64,000 nt of DNA from Thioalbus denitrificans (lineage in GTDB: Bacteria; Pseudomonadota; Gammaproteobacteria; DSM-26407). The notes under the pieces were generated by a model that was not told the DNA's origin, ran no database searches, and saw nothing but the letters and a program-made list of their open reading frames with translations. Both the position numbers and the translations under genes were made by a program. Location of the stretch: positions 1 to 64,000 of the forward strand of contig NZ_QPJY01000004.1 in assembly GCF_003337735.1 (NCBI RefSeq), in the 5' to 3' direction. Positions 50,791 to 59,410 of the stretch are shown piece by piece. How positions within the stretch are numbered: the first letter of the stretch is position 1; the number at the start of each line of letters is the position of its first letter.

Positions 50791-51414
50791 TCAGTCGTCC
50801 GCGGCGAAGGCGGGCTGGCCGATGCAGTGGGCGTGGATACGCGCCACGGTGGGATAGCGGCCCGGATCCAGACCCGCCGCCAGGGCCATGCGCAGGAGCG
50901 GAACCAGGCAGATGTCGGCCAGGGTGGGACTGTCACCGTGGCAGTAGAGGCCGGTGACCGGGTTGTCCCTCAGCATGTGCTCGAGCGGCATGAGTCCGCG
51001 CTGCAGCCAGTATTCGCGCCAACGCTGCCTGGCCGCCGCGTCGAGACCCAGCTCCCCGGCCAGGAACCCCTGCACCCGGGGTTCCTCCAGCGGCTGGGTG
51101 TCGCAGGCCACCAGCTGCGCCAGGGAGCGCACCCGGGCCCGGCCGCGGGCATCGGCAGGCATCAGGGGCGGATCGGGGTAGAGATCGTCCAGGTACTCGA
51201 TGGCCGCCAGTGACTGGGTCATCACCCGCTGCCCGTCCATCACCACCAGGGGGCCGGGGGCGTCGAGGCTCAGGCCGGCGGCGAGCATCCGGGTCTCCCC
51301 CCACTCCTCGCGCAGCGTCTGCAGGTCGTGGGCCTGGAAGGGGATGCCCTTGAGGCGGAAGGCGATGCGTACGCGGGAGGCGGCCAGGCTGTCGCGGTGG
51401 CTGTAGAGATCCAT
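50791..51414 (-). CDS. Glutathione S-transferase, zeta / maleylacetoacetate isomerase-like
   Basis: A 207-residue GST. The N-terminal thioredoxin-like part MDLYSHRDSLAASRVRIAFR resembles MaiA (the SxAxxRVRIAL motif), with GPLVVMDGQRVMTQSLAAIE as the glutathione-binding Ser block. The C-terminal helical part contains TGLYCHGDSPTLADICLVPL. MaiA isomerises maleylacetoacetate or maleylpyruvate in aromatic degradation. The catalytic SSCS segment is altered here to DSLAAS, so substrate use is uncertain. It is divergent from pdhA. A longer in-frame opening upstream lies opposite pdhA and pdhB and is not real. Confidence 0.85.
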   Translation of the reverse strand: MDLYSHRDSLAASRVRIAFRLKGIPFQAHDLQTLREEWGETRMLAAGLSLDAPGPLVVMDGQRVMTQSLAAIEYLDDLYPDPPLMPADARGRARVRSLAQLVACDTQPLEEPRVQGFLAGELGLDAAARQRWREYWLQRGLMPLEHMLRDNPVTGLYCHGDSPTLADICLVPLLRMALAAGLDPGRYPTVARIHAHCIGQPAFAADD

Positions 51415-51576
51415 GCAGCGCTCCTTGGAGTTTGCCGATTCCATTCTAACCTTAATGTGGAACCCATGACGTTCGGAATCAATATCACGTTCCGGCGCCC
51501 CATGGCGTGACGGAGTGGAAACTTTGGCCGCACCGCGACCGTCCAATACTGCGTGTGACACAGGGAGTGCCCGGGA

Positions 51577-52653
51577 ATGACTATCGTCGCCCGCTTCACC
51601 ATGGACTACACCCGCTTCCTGGATCCTTCCGGGAAGGCCGTGGCCGAGTTGCCCGACTTCGCCCGTGATACGGAATGCCTGGTCGCCCTCTACCGTGCGA
51701 TGGTCCTGACCCGGGTGTTCGATACCCGCGCCGTGGCCCTGCAGCGCACCGGGCGCCTGGGCACCTATGCCTCCACCCTCGGTCAGGAGGCCATCGGCGC
51801 CGCCCTCGGCGAGGCGATGGCCCCGGAGGATGTGCTGGTGCCCTCCTACCGCGAGACCGGCGCCCAGATTGCGCGGGGGGTGAAGATGAGCGAACTGCTC
51901 CTCTACTGGGGCGGCGACGAGCGGGGCAGCTGCTTCACCGGCCCGCGGGAGGATTTCCCCATCAGTGTCCCGGTGGCCAGCCAGAGCTGCCACGCGGTGG
52001 GCGTGGCCCTGGCCTTCCGGCTGCGGGGCGAGCCGCGGGTCGCGGTTTCGGTCTGCGGCGACGGCGCCACCTCCAAGGGCGATTTCTACGAATCGCTCAA
52101 TGCCGCCGGGGTGTGGAGGCTGCCGCTGGTGTTCCTGGTGAACAACAACCAGTGGGCCATCTCCGTGCCCCGCTCGCGCCAGAGCGCCGCGGAGACCATC
52201 GCCCAGAAGGCCGTCGCCGCGGGGTTCAGCGGCGAACAGGTGGACGGCAACGACGCGGTGGCCCTGCGCGCGGTGCTGGACGAGGCCATCGGACGGGCCC
52301 GGGAGGGCGGCGGCCCCACCCTGGTGGAGGCGCTGACCTATCGCCTCTGCGACCACACCACCGCCGATGACGCCAGCCGCTACCGGCCCGCCGAGGAGGT
52401 GAGCGGCCACTGGGCGGAGGACCCCGTCGTCCGCCTGCGCAACCACCTGGTGGCCGCTGGGGTATGGCGCAAGGCCGAGGAGGAGGCGCTGCTCGACGAG
52501 TGCTCCCGGGCGGTGGAGGCGGCCGTCGCCGAATACGAGAGCCTGCCGCCGCAGGAACCGGCGTCCCTGTTCGACTATCTCTACGCCGAGCTGCCCGCGG
52601 CGCTGCGCGAACAGCGCGAGTCGCTGGTCCGGGGAGGCGGCGGCGATGAGTGA
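51577..52653 (+). CDS. pdhA: Pyruvate (2-oxoacid) dehydrogenase E1 alpha subunit
   Basis: A 358-residue thiamine-diphosphate subunit. LYRAMVLTRVFDTRAVALQR and GRLGTYASTLGQEAIGAALG open the fold. The ThDP/Mg motif reads VCGDGATSKGDFYESLNAAG then LPLVFLVNNNQWAIS. The phosphorylation-loop-like YRLCDHTTADDASRY follows. It decarboxylates pyruvate or a branched-chain keto acid together with the beta subunit. ATG 51577 is used, with GGGAG upstream. Met9 (51601) is an alternative. It overlaps pdhB by 8 bp. Branched-chain versus pyruvate specificity cannot be decided from sequence alone. Confidence 0.92.
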   Translation: MTIVARFTMDYTRFLDPSGKAVAELPDFARDTECLVALYRAMVLTRVFDTRAVALQRTGRLGTYASTLGQEAIGAALGEAMAPEDVLVPSYRETGAQIARGVKMSELLLYWGGDERGSCFTGPREDFPISVPVASQSCHAVGVALAFRLRGEPRVAVSVCGDGATSKGDFYESLNAAGVWRLPLVFLVNNNQWAISVPRSRQSAAETIAQKAVAAGFSGEQVDGNDAVALRAVLDEAIGRAREGGGPTLVEALTYRLCDHTTADDASRYRPAEEVSGHWAEDPVVRLRNHLVAAGVWRKAEEEALLDECSRAVEAAVAEYESLPPQEPASLFDYLYAELPAALREQRESLVRGGGGDE

Positions 52654-53635
52654 GAACGGCGGCATCACCCTGGTGGAGGCGGTCAACCTGGCGCTCGCCC
52701 GGGAGCTGGAGCGGGATCCCTCGGTGGTGGTGCTGGGAGAGGACGTGGGCGTCAACGGCGGGGTGTTCCGCGCCACCGCCGGCCTGCAGCAGCGCTTCGG
52801 CGAAGCCCGGGTTCTCGACACGCCGCTGGCCGAGACGCTCATCGCCGGCATGTCGGTGGGGCTCGCGGCCCAGGGCTTCCGCCCGGTGGCCGAGATCCAG
52901 TTCATGGGCTTCATCCACTCCACCCTGGACCAGATGCTCAACCACGCCGCGCGGCTGCGCAACCGCACCCGCGGCCGCCTGACCTGTCCCATGGTGCTGC
53001 GCGCCCCCTTCGGCGGCGGCATCCATGCCCCGGAGCACCACTCCGAGAGCACCGAGGCCCTGTTCGCCCACATCCCGGGCCTGCGGGTGGTCATCCCCTC
53101 CTCCCCGGCCCGCGCCTACGGCCTGCTGCTGGCCGCCATCCGCGACCCCGACCCGGTGGTGTTCCTGGAGCCCAAGCGCATCTACCGCGCGGTGAAGGAG
53201 CCGGTGGCGGACGACGGCCAGGCCCTGCCGCTCGATGCCTGCTTCGTGCTGCGGGAGGGCGGTGACGTGACCCTGGTGACCTGGGGCGCGCTGGTGCGGG
53301 AGACCCTGGCCGCCGCCGACACCCTGGCGGGCGAGGGCGTGGAGGCGGAGGTCATCGACGTGGCCACGGTCAAGCCCCTGGACACGGAGACCATCCTGGC
53401 CTCGGTGGCCCGCACGGGCCGCTGCGTCATCGTCCACGAGGCGGCCCGCAGCGGCGGCGTCGGCGCCGAGATCGCCGCGGTACTGGCGGAGCGCGGCCTC
53501 ACCACCCTGCTCGCCCCGGTGGTGCGCGTGACCGGCTACGACACCATCATGCCCCTCTACCGCCTCGAGCACCTCTACCTCCCGGACGAGGCGCGCATCC
53601 TCGCCGCAGTGCGCGGGGTCATGGAGTACGCATGA
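52646..53635 (+). CDS. pdhB: 2-Oxoacid dehydrogenase E1 beta subunit
   Basis: A 329-residue transketolase-like beta subunit. VVVLGEDVGVNGGVFRATAG with the catalytic Glu, VLDTPLAETLIAGMSVGLAA, AEIQFMGFIHSTLDQMLNHA, and the C-terminal domain GGDVTLVTWGALVRETLAAA, VIDVATVKPLDTETI are all family hallmarks. Forms the heterotetrameric E1. Its stop is followed at once by a CGCAGATTA-type repeat (A2) that separates it from the E2 gene by about 210 bp. Confidence 0.94.
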   Translation: MSENGGITLVEAVNLALARELERDPSVVVLGEDVGVNGGVFRATAGLQQRFGEARVLDTPLAETLIAGMSVGLAAQGFRPVAEIQFMGFIHSTLDQMLNHAARLRNRTRGRLTCPMVLRAPFGGGIHAPEHHSESTEALFAHIPGLRVVIPSSPARAYGLLLAAIRDPDPVVFLEPKRIYRAVKEPVADDGQALPLDACFVLREGGDVTLVTWGALVRETLAAADTLAGEGVEAEVIDVATVKPLDTETILASVARTGRCVIVHEAARSGGVGAEIAAVLAERGLTTLLAPVVRVTGYDTIMPLYRLEHLYLPDEARILAAVRGVMEYA

Positions 53636-53647
53636 AGTTTTGTTTTG

Positions 53648-53825
53648 TTATCCGCAGATTACGCAGATGACGCAGATTCGTTCCGGGAGGCTGCATGCTC
53701 TGTAGCACAGACCAGCTTCACAGCCACTCCAGAGCACAGCCGGACAGCAGGCTATCCGCCCGTTTGTCGTCTGCCGCGTCTAGCCGGAACAACATATCTG
53801 CGTAATCTGCGTAATCTGCGGATAA
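53648..53825. repeat. Inverted CGCAGATTA-unit repeat A2
   Basis: Left arm 53648-53678 opens with TTATCCGCAGATTACGCAGA. Right arm 53796-53825 is the inverse with a single mismatch, ending GTAATCTGCGGATAA. Core about 117 bp. It is inserted between pdhB and pdhC, ending 10 bp before the pdhC Shine-Dalgarno. Confidence 0.82.
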
Positions 53826-53847
53826 CCAAAAAATGGAGCGCCTGGTG

Positions 53848-54987
53848 ATGAACGGGAACCTGTTCTACCTGCCCGACCTGGGCGAGGGGCTGCCGGAGGC
53901 GGAGATCCGGGAGTGGCACGTGGCCGTGGGCGACAGCGTGGTGCAGGACCAGCCGCTGGTGTCGGTGGAGACGGCGAAGGCCATCGTGGATATCCCCTCG
54001 CCGCGCGCCGGGTCCATTGCCCGCCTGTTCGGCGAGCCCGGCGAGATGGTCCACACCGGCGACCCGCTGGTGGAGTTCGACGTCGAGGGTTCACGGCGGC
54101 CGGATACCGGAACGGTGGTGGGCGAGGTGAAGGGCGCCGGTGAGAGCGCGGAGAAGCCGGCTGCGGAGACGCGGCGCGAACACGCTGCGCCGGCCCGGCA
54201 GCAGCAGTCCCTGGGCGCGAAGGCCACCCCTGCCGTGCGTGCCCTGGCCCAGCGGCTGGAGGTGGATCTCGCCATCGTCACCCCGAGCGGCCCGGACGGG
54301 CTCGTTACCGCGGCGGACGTGCAGCGGGTCGCCCGCATCCTGGCCGAGGTGGGCCCCATCGAGCCCCTGCGCGGCGTGCGCCGGGCCATGGCCGTGAACC
54401 TGAGCCGCGCCCACGCGGAGGTGGTGGGCGTCTCGATCCACGATGATGCGGACATCCAGGCCTGGGCATCCGATGCGGATGTGACCCTGCGGCTGATCCG
54501 CGCCCTGGTGGCCGGTTGCGCCCGGGAACCGGCCCTCAATGCCTGGTACGACGCCCACGCGGTGGGACGCCGGGTGCTGAAACCCATCCACGTGGGTATC
54601 GCCGTGGACACCACCGACGGCCTGTTCGTGCCCATCCTGCGCGATGTGGCCGGACGCCCGCCGGATGACCTCCGCGCGGCACTGGATCGGATCAAGGCCG
54701 ATGTCCGCTCCCGCAGCATCCCGCCCGCGGAGCTGCGCGGCCATACCATCCTGCTGTCCAACTTCGGCACCTTCGCCGGCCGCTACGCCACCCCGGTGGT
54801 GCTGCCGCCCACCGTGGCCATCCTCGGCGCCGGCAAGGCCCATGATGCCGTCGTGGCCGTCGACGGGGCCCCCGCCGTGCACCGCATCCTGCCCCTGTCG
54901 CTCACCTTCGATCACCGCGCCGTCACCGGCGGCGAAGCCGCCCGCTTCCTCGGCGCAGTCCTGGAGGATCTCGAAAAGCCGGCGTAA
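53848..54987 (+). CDS. pdhC: 2-Oxoacid dehydrogenase E2 (dihydrolipoyl acyltransferase)
   Basis: A 379-residue E2. The single lipoyl domain has Lys in SVETAKAIVDIPSPRAG near residue 43. The E3/E1-binding domain is KATPAVRALAQRLEVDLAIV...GLVTAADVQRVA (about residues 127-165). The catalytic domain ends LPLSLTFDHRAVTGGEAARF, with His-Arg of the HRxxxxG motif. The usual DHRxxDG Asp is Thr, a variant common in many E2s. ATG 53848 is favoured because GGAG lies 9 bp upstream. ATG 53833 is possible. It transfers the acyl group to CoA and forms the complex core. No E3 gene follows in the window. Confidence 0.92.
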   Translation: MNGNLFYLPDLGEGLPEAEIREWHVAVGDSVVQDQPLVSVETAKAIVDIPSPRAGSIARLFGEPGEMVHTGDPLVEFDVEGSRRPDTGTVVGEVKGAGESAEKPAAETRREHAAPARQQQSLGAKATPAVRALAQRLEVDLAIVTPSGPDGLVTAADVQRVARILAEVGPIEPLRGVRRAMAVNLSRAHAEVVGVSIHDDADIQAWASDADVTLRLIRALVAGCAREPALNAWYDAHAVGRRVLKPIHVGIAVDTTDGLFVPILRDVAGRPPDDLRAALDRIKADVRSRSIPPAELRGHTILLSNFGTFAGRYATPVVLPPTVAILGAGKAHDAVVAVDGAPAVHRILPLSLTFDHRAVTGGEAARFLGAVLEDLEKPA

Positions 54988-55020
54988 GGGGCTGCGGTCT
55001 GAAACCGAAAAGACGGTTTG

Positions 55021-55170
55021 TCCGCAGATTACGCAGATAAACCCGCCATTCGGTCAGGTGACGGCTGTCCATGCAGACACCCGCCGCATCGGCTTGAACG
55101 CCTCACCCGCTCACATCGCAACGGGATTGCAATACCTGTTTATCTGCGTAATCGGCGTAATCTGCGGATA
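55021..55170. repeat. Inverted CGCAGATTA-unit repeat A3
   Basis: Left arm (55021-55040) TCCGCAGATTACGCAGATAA. Right arm (55141-55170) opens TATCTGCGTAATCGGCGTAA and ends TCTGCGGATA. Core about 100 bp. It is between the convergent pdhC and narL stop codons. Confidence 0.8.
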
Positions 55171-55184
55171 ATAAAACGATCCTT

Positions 55185-55835
55185 TCAGCGGTGGCCCTGC
55201 TCCACCGCCCAGACGGCGGCCTCGACGCGGGAGCGCAGCTTGAGCTTCTTGAGGATGTGCTTGACGTGCACCTTTATGGTGCCCTCGGCGATGTCCAGCT
55301 CGCGGGCGATGACCTTGTTGCTGTAGCCGCGGGCCAGCAGCTTCAGGATCTCCGACTCGCGCTCGGTGAGCCCCGATTCCGCCACGCTGCGGGGCCGGGT
55401 CTCCTCGCGCAGGGCCCGGGCCAGGAGCTCGGTGAGCCGATCACTGATGACCACCCGCCCCTGCCGCGCCTCCTCCAGCTGCGCCAGGATCTCCTCCGGC
55501 TCCATGTCCTTGAGCAGGTAGCCGTCGGCGCCTGCGCGCAGGGCGCCCACCACGTCGTCTTCGCTGTCGGAGACGGTGAGCATGATCACCCGGGCGTCGA
55601 GCTCGCCGCTCTTCAGCACCTTCAGGGTCTGCAGGCCATCCATGCCCTTCATGTTCAGATCGAGCAGCACCAGGTCCGGCGACAGCGCCTGTGCGAGCTT
55701 CACGCCCGACTCGCCGTCCGGGGCCTCGCCCACCAGGCGCAGGCCGGGATCCATGGCGATCAGATCGGCCACCCCCTTGCGGAACAGGGGGTGATCGTCA
55801 ATCACGAGTACGCTGGTGGTTTCCGTTTCGGACAT
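55185..55835 (-). CDS. narL: Nitrate/nitrite response regulator NarL
   Basis: A 216-residue NarL/FixJ-type regulator. Receiver: VLVIDDHPLFRKGVADLI, phospho-acceptor Asp59 in LVLLDLNMKGMDGL and Lys in GYLLKDMEPEEIL. The LuxR-type HTH is SGLTERESEILKLLARGYSN with KVIARELDIAEGTIKVHVKH. It recognises TACYYMT heptamers, and a 7-2-7 pair lies upstream of narK1. It forms a pair with narX, 12 bp away, and probably activates the nar genes under nitrate. Confidence 0.95.
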   Translation of the reverse strand: MSETETTSVLVIDDHPLFRKGVADLIAMDPGLRLVGEAPDGESGVKLAQALSPDLVLLDLNMKGMDGLQTLKVLKSGELDARVIMLTVSDSEDDVVGALRAGADGYLLKDMEPEEILAQLEEARQGRVVISDRLTELLARALREETRPRSVAESGLTERESEILKLLARGYSNKVIARELDIAEGTIKVHVKHILKKLKLRSRVEAAVWAVEQGHR

Positions 55836-55847
55836 GTTGACTCGCTC

Positions 55848-57806
55848 TCAGGTGTGCAGGTTGTGGAACCGGTCCATGTCCCGGCCCGGCTTGAATACGA
55901 GCTCCACCCGGGTACCGCCCCCGGGCGCTGGAAGCATCCGGATCTCCCCCCCGAGACTGCGGGCGCGCTCTTCCATGATAGCAAGGCCGTAGTGATGGCG
56001 ACGCTGCGGCCGGGGGGGAATGCCGCGGCCGTTGTCCTCCACCACCACCGTGATTCGGCCGCCGGCATCGGCCTCCAGGCTGACCCGCGCCCGGGTCGCC
56101 TCGGCATGGCGGGAGACGTTGGAAAGCGCTTCGCGCACCAGCTGCAGGACGTGGATCTCCTCGTTCGGCGAGAGCTGAACCCCCTGCAGCCGGTTCTCCA
56201 GCTCGATGGCGACCGCTCCCCGCCCGCCGAACTCCGCCACGGTCTCCTCCAGCGCCTGGCTGAGCCCGCGCCCGTCCATCTTGAGGCGGAAGGTGGTGAG
56301 CAGCTCCCGCAGCTGCCGATAGGCGCTGCTCACCCCCTCCCGCAGCTCGGTGACCACCTCCCGGGCCACTGCCCCGTCGTCCTGCTGGCGCAGGGCCATG
56401 TCGAGCCGGCTGACCTGGATCTTCAGGTAGGACAGGGACTGGGCCAGGGAGTCGTGGAGCTCGCGGGCAATCACGCCGCGCTCCTCGTAGAGGGCCAGGC
56501 GCCGGCTTTCGTGCAGCCGCTGGCGGGTGGTGAGGGCGGCGCCGATGTGTCCGGCCACGGTCGTCAGGAGCCGCTTCTGCCAGGGTTGGAGATCATCGCC
56601 GGCCGGCAGCTCCACCAGCAGCGCGCCGTAGCGCTGCTCCTGGTCGCCGATGGGCAGCGACAGCAGCCGCTGGCGCCGCCCGTCAGCGCCCGGCACGTCC
56701 ACCGTGTGGGTGGTGCCGTCGCCCAGGCAGAGGGCGCAGTCGGGCCAGGTGCAGAGCGCATCGGCCCCATCCGCACGGGTCGTGGTCAGCCTGAACGCCC
56801 GGCTGTCGTCGGCGTGGTCGCGGAGGCAGATGCTCCCCGGCCCCACCTCCGCCAGGGTCTCCAGGTCCTCCAGGACCGCCCGGAAGCTGGCCTCGGTCAG
56901 CGGCGGCTCACCCAGGCGCTTGCTGGTGATGTAGAGCAGTTCCAGGGAGCGGTTGCTGCGTTCCAGGTCCCGGGTCTTGCGCCGAACCAGCTCCTCCAGT
57001 CCCGCGTACATCCGCGACAGGTCCTGCGCCATGACGTTGAAGGCGCGGCCGAGCCGGCCCAGCTCGTCGGCGCTCTCGTAGCGGGTCCGCGCGCTGAGGT
57101 CACCCCGCCGCAGCTGCTCGGCGCAGGCGAGCAGATCCCGCAGCGGCAGCAGCACGTCGGTGTGCATCAGGTACATGGTGACCACCACCACCACCACCGT
57201 GAGGAACAGCGACACCACCTGGAACAGCCGCAGCCGCTGGATCTTGTTTTCCGCGTCCTCCTCGAGCAGGCCGACCAGCCGGTCGATCTCCGCGACGAAG
57301 CCATCCACAAGGTTGAGATAGCGGGCCCGGATATTGCCGCGGGTGGCGTCGGCCAGCTCGGCACTGATATCGCCGTGCAGACCTTCCGCCCACCCCGGGT
57401 GCGGGGTGGGGGCGACCACGCCGACATAGACATTGAGGATGGGTTTGATCAGCCGCTCCCACTTCCGGCTCACCAGCCGGTAGGCGGCGTTGAGCTTATG
57501 TTCGGGATCGTCGGGAATCACGCTTACCAGGCGCGGGCTGTCGAGCCGGGATTCGAACTCCCGCACCAGGGCCTCGGTGGTCCGCCAGTAGGCCTCCGGA
57601 TCCATGTCACCCGCATACACAAGGTCCGTGGCGATGCGGTAGGACTGCATGCGCAGGGAGCCGGCCTGGTTCACCGCCGAGGCCACGCCCTGGGTGGTCT
57701 CGGCAATGAAGACCGAGCTCAGCATGCCCAGGAAGGCGAGCGCCGTGATGGTGGCCATGGCCAGCCCCAGGCGCAGCAGCAGGGAGCGTTCGAAGATTTT
57801 CGCCAT
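55848..57806 (-). CDS. narX: Nitrate/nitrite sensor histidine kinase NarX
   Basis: A 652-residue inner-membrane sensor. TM1 is near residues 8-33 (LRLGLAMATITALAFLGMLS). The periplasmic P-box, which binds nitrate, is QAGSLRMQSYRIATDL near residue 47. TM2 (LRLFQVVSLFLTVVVVVVTM) is near 200, followed by HAMP, a GAF-like region with Cys-rich ALCTWPDCALCLGDG and the HPK7-type kinase with H-box ARELHDSLAQSL (His about 451), N-box LVREALSNVSRHA and VEDNGRGI. The start ATG 57806 matches family N-termini. An earlier in-frame Met is unlikely. It phosphorylates NarL. The two Cys pairs resemble the NarQ/NarX cysteine cluster. Confidence 0.94.
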   Translation of the reverse strand: MAKIFERSLLLRLGLAMATITALAFLGMLSSVFIAETTQGVASAVNQAGSLRMQSYRIATDLVYAGDMDPEAYWRTTEALVREFESRLDSPRLVSVIPDDPEHKLNAAYRLVSRKWERLIKPILNVYVGVVAPTPHPGWAEGLHGDISAELADATRGNIRARYLNLVDGFVAEIDRLVGLLEEDAENKIQRLRLFQVVSLFLTVVVVVVTMYLMHTDVLLPLRDLLACAEQLRRGDLSARTRYESADELGRLGRAFNVMAQDLSRMYAGLEELVRRKTRDLERSNRSLELLYITSKRLGEPPLTEASFRAVLEDLETLAEVGPGSICLRDHADDSRAFRLTTTRADGADALCTWPDCALCLGDGTTHTVDVPGADGRRQRLLSLPIGDQEQRYGALLVELPAGDDLQPWQKRLLTTVAGHIGAALTTRQRLHESRRLALYEERGVIARELHDSLAQSLSYLKIQVSRLDMALRQQDDGAVAREVVTELREGVSSAYRQLRELLTTFRLKMDGRGLSQALEETVAEFGGRGAVAIELENRLQGVQLSPNEEIHVLQLVREALSNVSRHAEATRARVSLEADAGGRITVVVEDNGRGIPPRPQRRHHYGLAIMEERARSLGGEIRMLPAPGGGTRVELVFKPGRDMDRFHNLHT

Positions 57807-58098
57807 GGACTGATGATAACCCGCCACCCGCGCTGTTATTAGGGAATACCCACAATTCCCCAGCGTGCTTGACCCATTCCGCCGCCCCACCCCTGGACGC
57901 CTGTTTTTCTGATGTTTTTCATATTGTTATTACATGTACCCCAGTTACTCATTTGGTGGTATTCCGATGAAAACAGTCGCTTTCTCCCCCCATTGAGACC
58001 CGCCTGGAGGCGTGCCTAGACTCGGCCGCAACGCTGAAAAACCCCATCGGGCAGCGGAGATTCAACGGCACGACGGTGTCTTGACGGAGGGAACGGCC
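57807..58098. other. narX-narK1 divergent intergenic region
   Basis: 292 bp separating the divergent units. AT-rich around 57901-57960 (TTTTTCATATTGTTATTACA), suiting promoters in both directions. It holds the NarL-like site. No ORF. Confidence 0.6.
57946..57961. promoter_or_regulatory. Candidate NarL 7-2-7 site upstream of narK1
   Basis: TACTCAT-TT-GGTGGTA: a perfect TACYYMT heptamer, 2-bp spacer and an inverted partner matching 5 of 7. It is 138 bp before narK1 and 140 bp before narX on the other strand. Two looser heptamers (TACCCAC at 57847 and TACCCCA at 57937) lie nearby. I found no convincing FNR box here. Confidence 0.5.
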
Positions 58099-59361
58099 AT
58101 GCCGAGCCAACGCGCAAAACAGCTCTCGGTCCTCACCATGAACACGCTGGCCTTCACCGCCTGCTTCGCGGTGTGGGTCATGTTCTCCATCATCGGCATC
58201 CCCATCAAGGAGACGCTGGTTCTCAACGAGACCCAGTTCGGCCTGCTGGTGGCCACTCCCATCCTGACCGGCTCCCTGCTGCGTCTGCCCCTCGGCATGA
58301 TGACCGACCGGTTCGGTGGCCGGCCGGTCCTGTTCGGCCTGCTGCTGGCGGTGATACCGCCGCTGTGGCTCATCGGCGGGGCCACCGAATTCTGGCAGTT
58401 CCTGGTGCTGGGCCTGTTCGTCGGTGCCGCCGGAGCCTCCTTCTCCGTGGGCATCGCCTACACCGCCCGCTGGTTCGAGAAGAAGACCCAGGGCTTCGCC
58501 ATGGGCATTTTCGGGGCCGGCAATGCCGGCGCCGCGCTCACCAAGTTCGTCGCCCCGAGCATCGTCGCCGCCTGGGGCTGGACGGCGGTGCCCAAGACCT
58601 ACGCCGGGGTGATGATCGTGGTGGCCGTCGTGTTCTGGATGTTCACCCACTCCGATCCCGACCACCGGGTGGAGGCCCACATCACCATCCGTGACCAGCT
58701 GCGCGCCCTCAAGGACCCGCACGTCTGGAAGTACTGCCAGTACTACTCCCTGGTGTTCGGCGGCTTCGTCGGCCTCTCCCTGTGGATGACCAAGTACTAC
58801 GTCTCCGAGTACGGCCACGATCTCACCCATGCGGCGCTGATGGCCGCCATCTTCGTGCTGCCCTCGGGTGTAATCCGCGCCCTCGGCGGCTGGCTGTCGG
58901 ACCGCTTCGGCGCCCACACGGTCACCTGGTGGGTCATGTGGGCATCGCTCGGCTCGCTGTTCTTCATGTCCTACCCGAACACCGAGCTGGCCATCGCGAC
59001 CGTGGACGGCGGCACGGTACGGCTCGGACTGCACCTGCCCGAGTGGGGCTTCACCGTGTTCCTGTTCGTGGTGGGCATCGCCTGGGGCTTCGGCAAGGCC
59101 TCGGTGTTCAAGTACCTCTCCGACGAGTACCCGAAGAACATAGGCGTCATCTCCGGCATCGTGGGGCTGGCGGGCGGCATGGGCGGGTTCCTGCTGCCCA
59201 TCCTGTTCGGCGTGCTGCTGGATGTCACCGGGGTGAACAGCACCGCCTTCATGCTGCTGTTCGGCATCACCCTCGTCTCCCTCATCTGGATGCACTTCTC
59301 CGGCGAACGGGAGAAGGACCGCCTGATGCGTCACCAGGACCTGGTGGACGTGCTGGAGTGA
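58099..59361 (+). CDS. narK1: Nitrate transporter NarK1-type (MFS)
   Basis: A 420-residue major-facilitator protein with 12 predicted helices. Nitrate/nitrite porter signatures: RLPLGMMTDRFGGRPVLFGL after helix 2, the nitrate signature GNAGAALTKFVAPSIVAAWG in helix 5, and GLAGGMGGFLLPILFGVLLD in helix 11. The conserved Arg for nitrate binding is in helix 2 (LLRLPLGM). NarK1-type proteins import nitrate with protons. The start ATG 58099 has GGAGGGAACGGCC upstream. A longer upstream frame is less likely. It is followed 49 bp later by the NarK2-type gene; in some species the two are fused. Confidence 0.93.
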   Translation: MPSQRAKQLSVLTMNTLAFTACFAVWVMFSIIGIPIKETLVLNETQFGLLVATPILTGSLLRLPLGMMTDRFGGRPVLFGLLLAVIPPLWLIGGATEFWQFLVLGLFVGAAGASFSVGIAYTARWFEKKTQGFAMGIFGAGNAGAALTKFVAPSIVAAWGWTAVPKTYAGVMIVVAVVFWMFTHSDPDHRVEAHITIRDQLRALKDPHVWKYCQYYSLVFGGFVGLSLWMTKYYVSEYGHDLTHAALMAAIFVLPSGVIRALGGWLSDRFGAHTVTWWVMWASLGSLFFMSYPNTELAIATVDGGTVRLGLHLPEWGFTVFLFVVGIAWGFGKASVFKYLSDEYPKNIGVISGIVGLAGGMGGFLLPILFGVLLDVTGVNSTAFMLLFGITLVSLIWMHFSGEREKDRLMRHQDLVDVLE

Positions 59362-59410
59362 GCGCGCCCATCGCACGGAACGTCGGTTCCAGCAACTCGA
59401 GGAAAAGATC

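Noticed and set aside
53648-53825. Possible CRISPR array from regularly repeated CGCAGATTA units
   Set aside because: Units are only 9 nt, contiguous and without unique spacers. The paired inverted arrangement is unlike CRISPR, and no cas genes are present.
53848-54987. E2 acyltransferase inactive because the DHRxxDG Asp is Thr
   Set aside because: The DHRAVTGGEAARF variant is common in active-looking proteobacterial E2 proteins, and the catalytic His is kept.
57807-58098. FNR box upstream of narK1
   Set aside because: No TTGAT-N4-ATCAA match with two or fewer changes was found on reading both strands.
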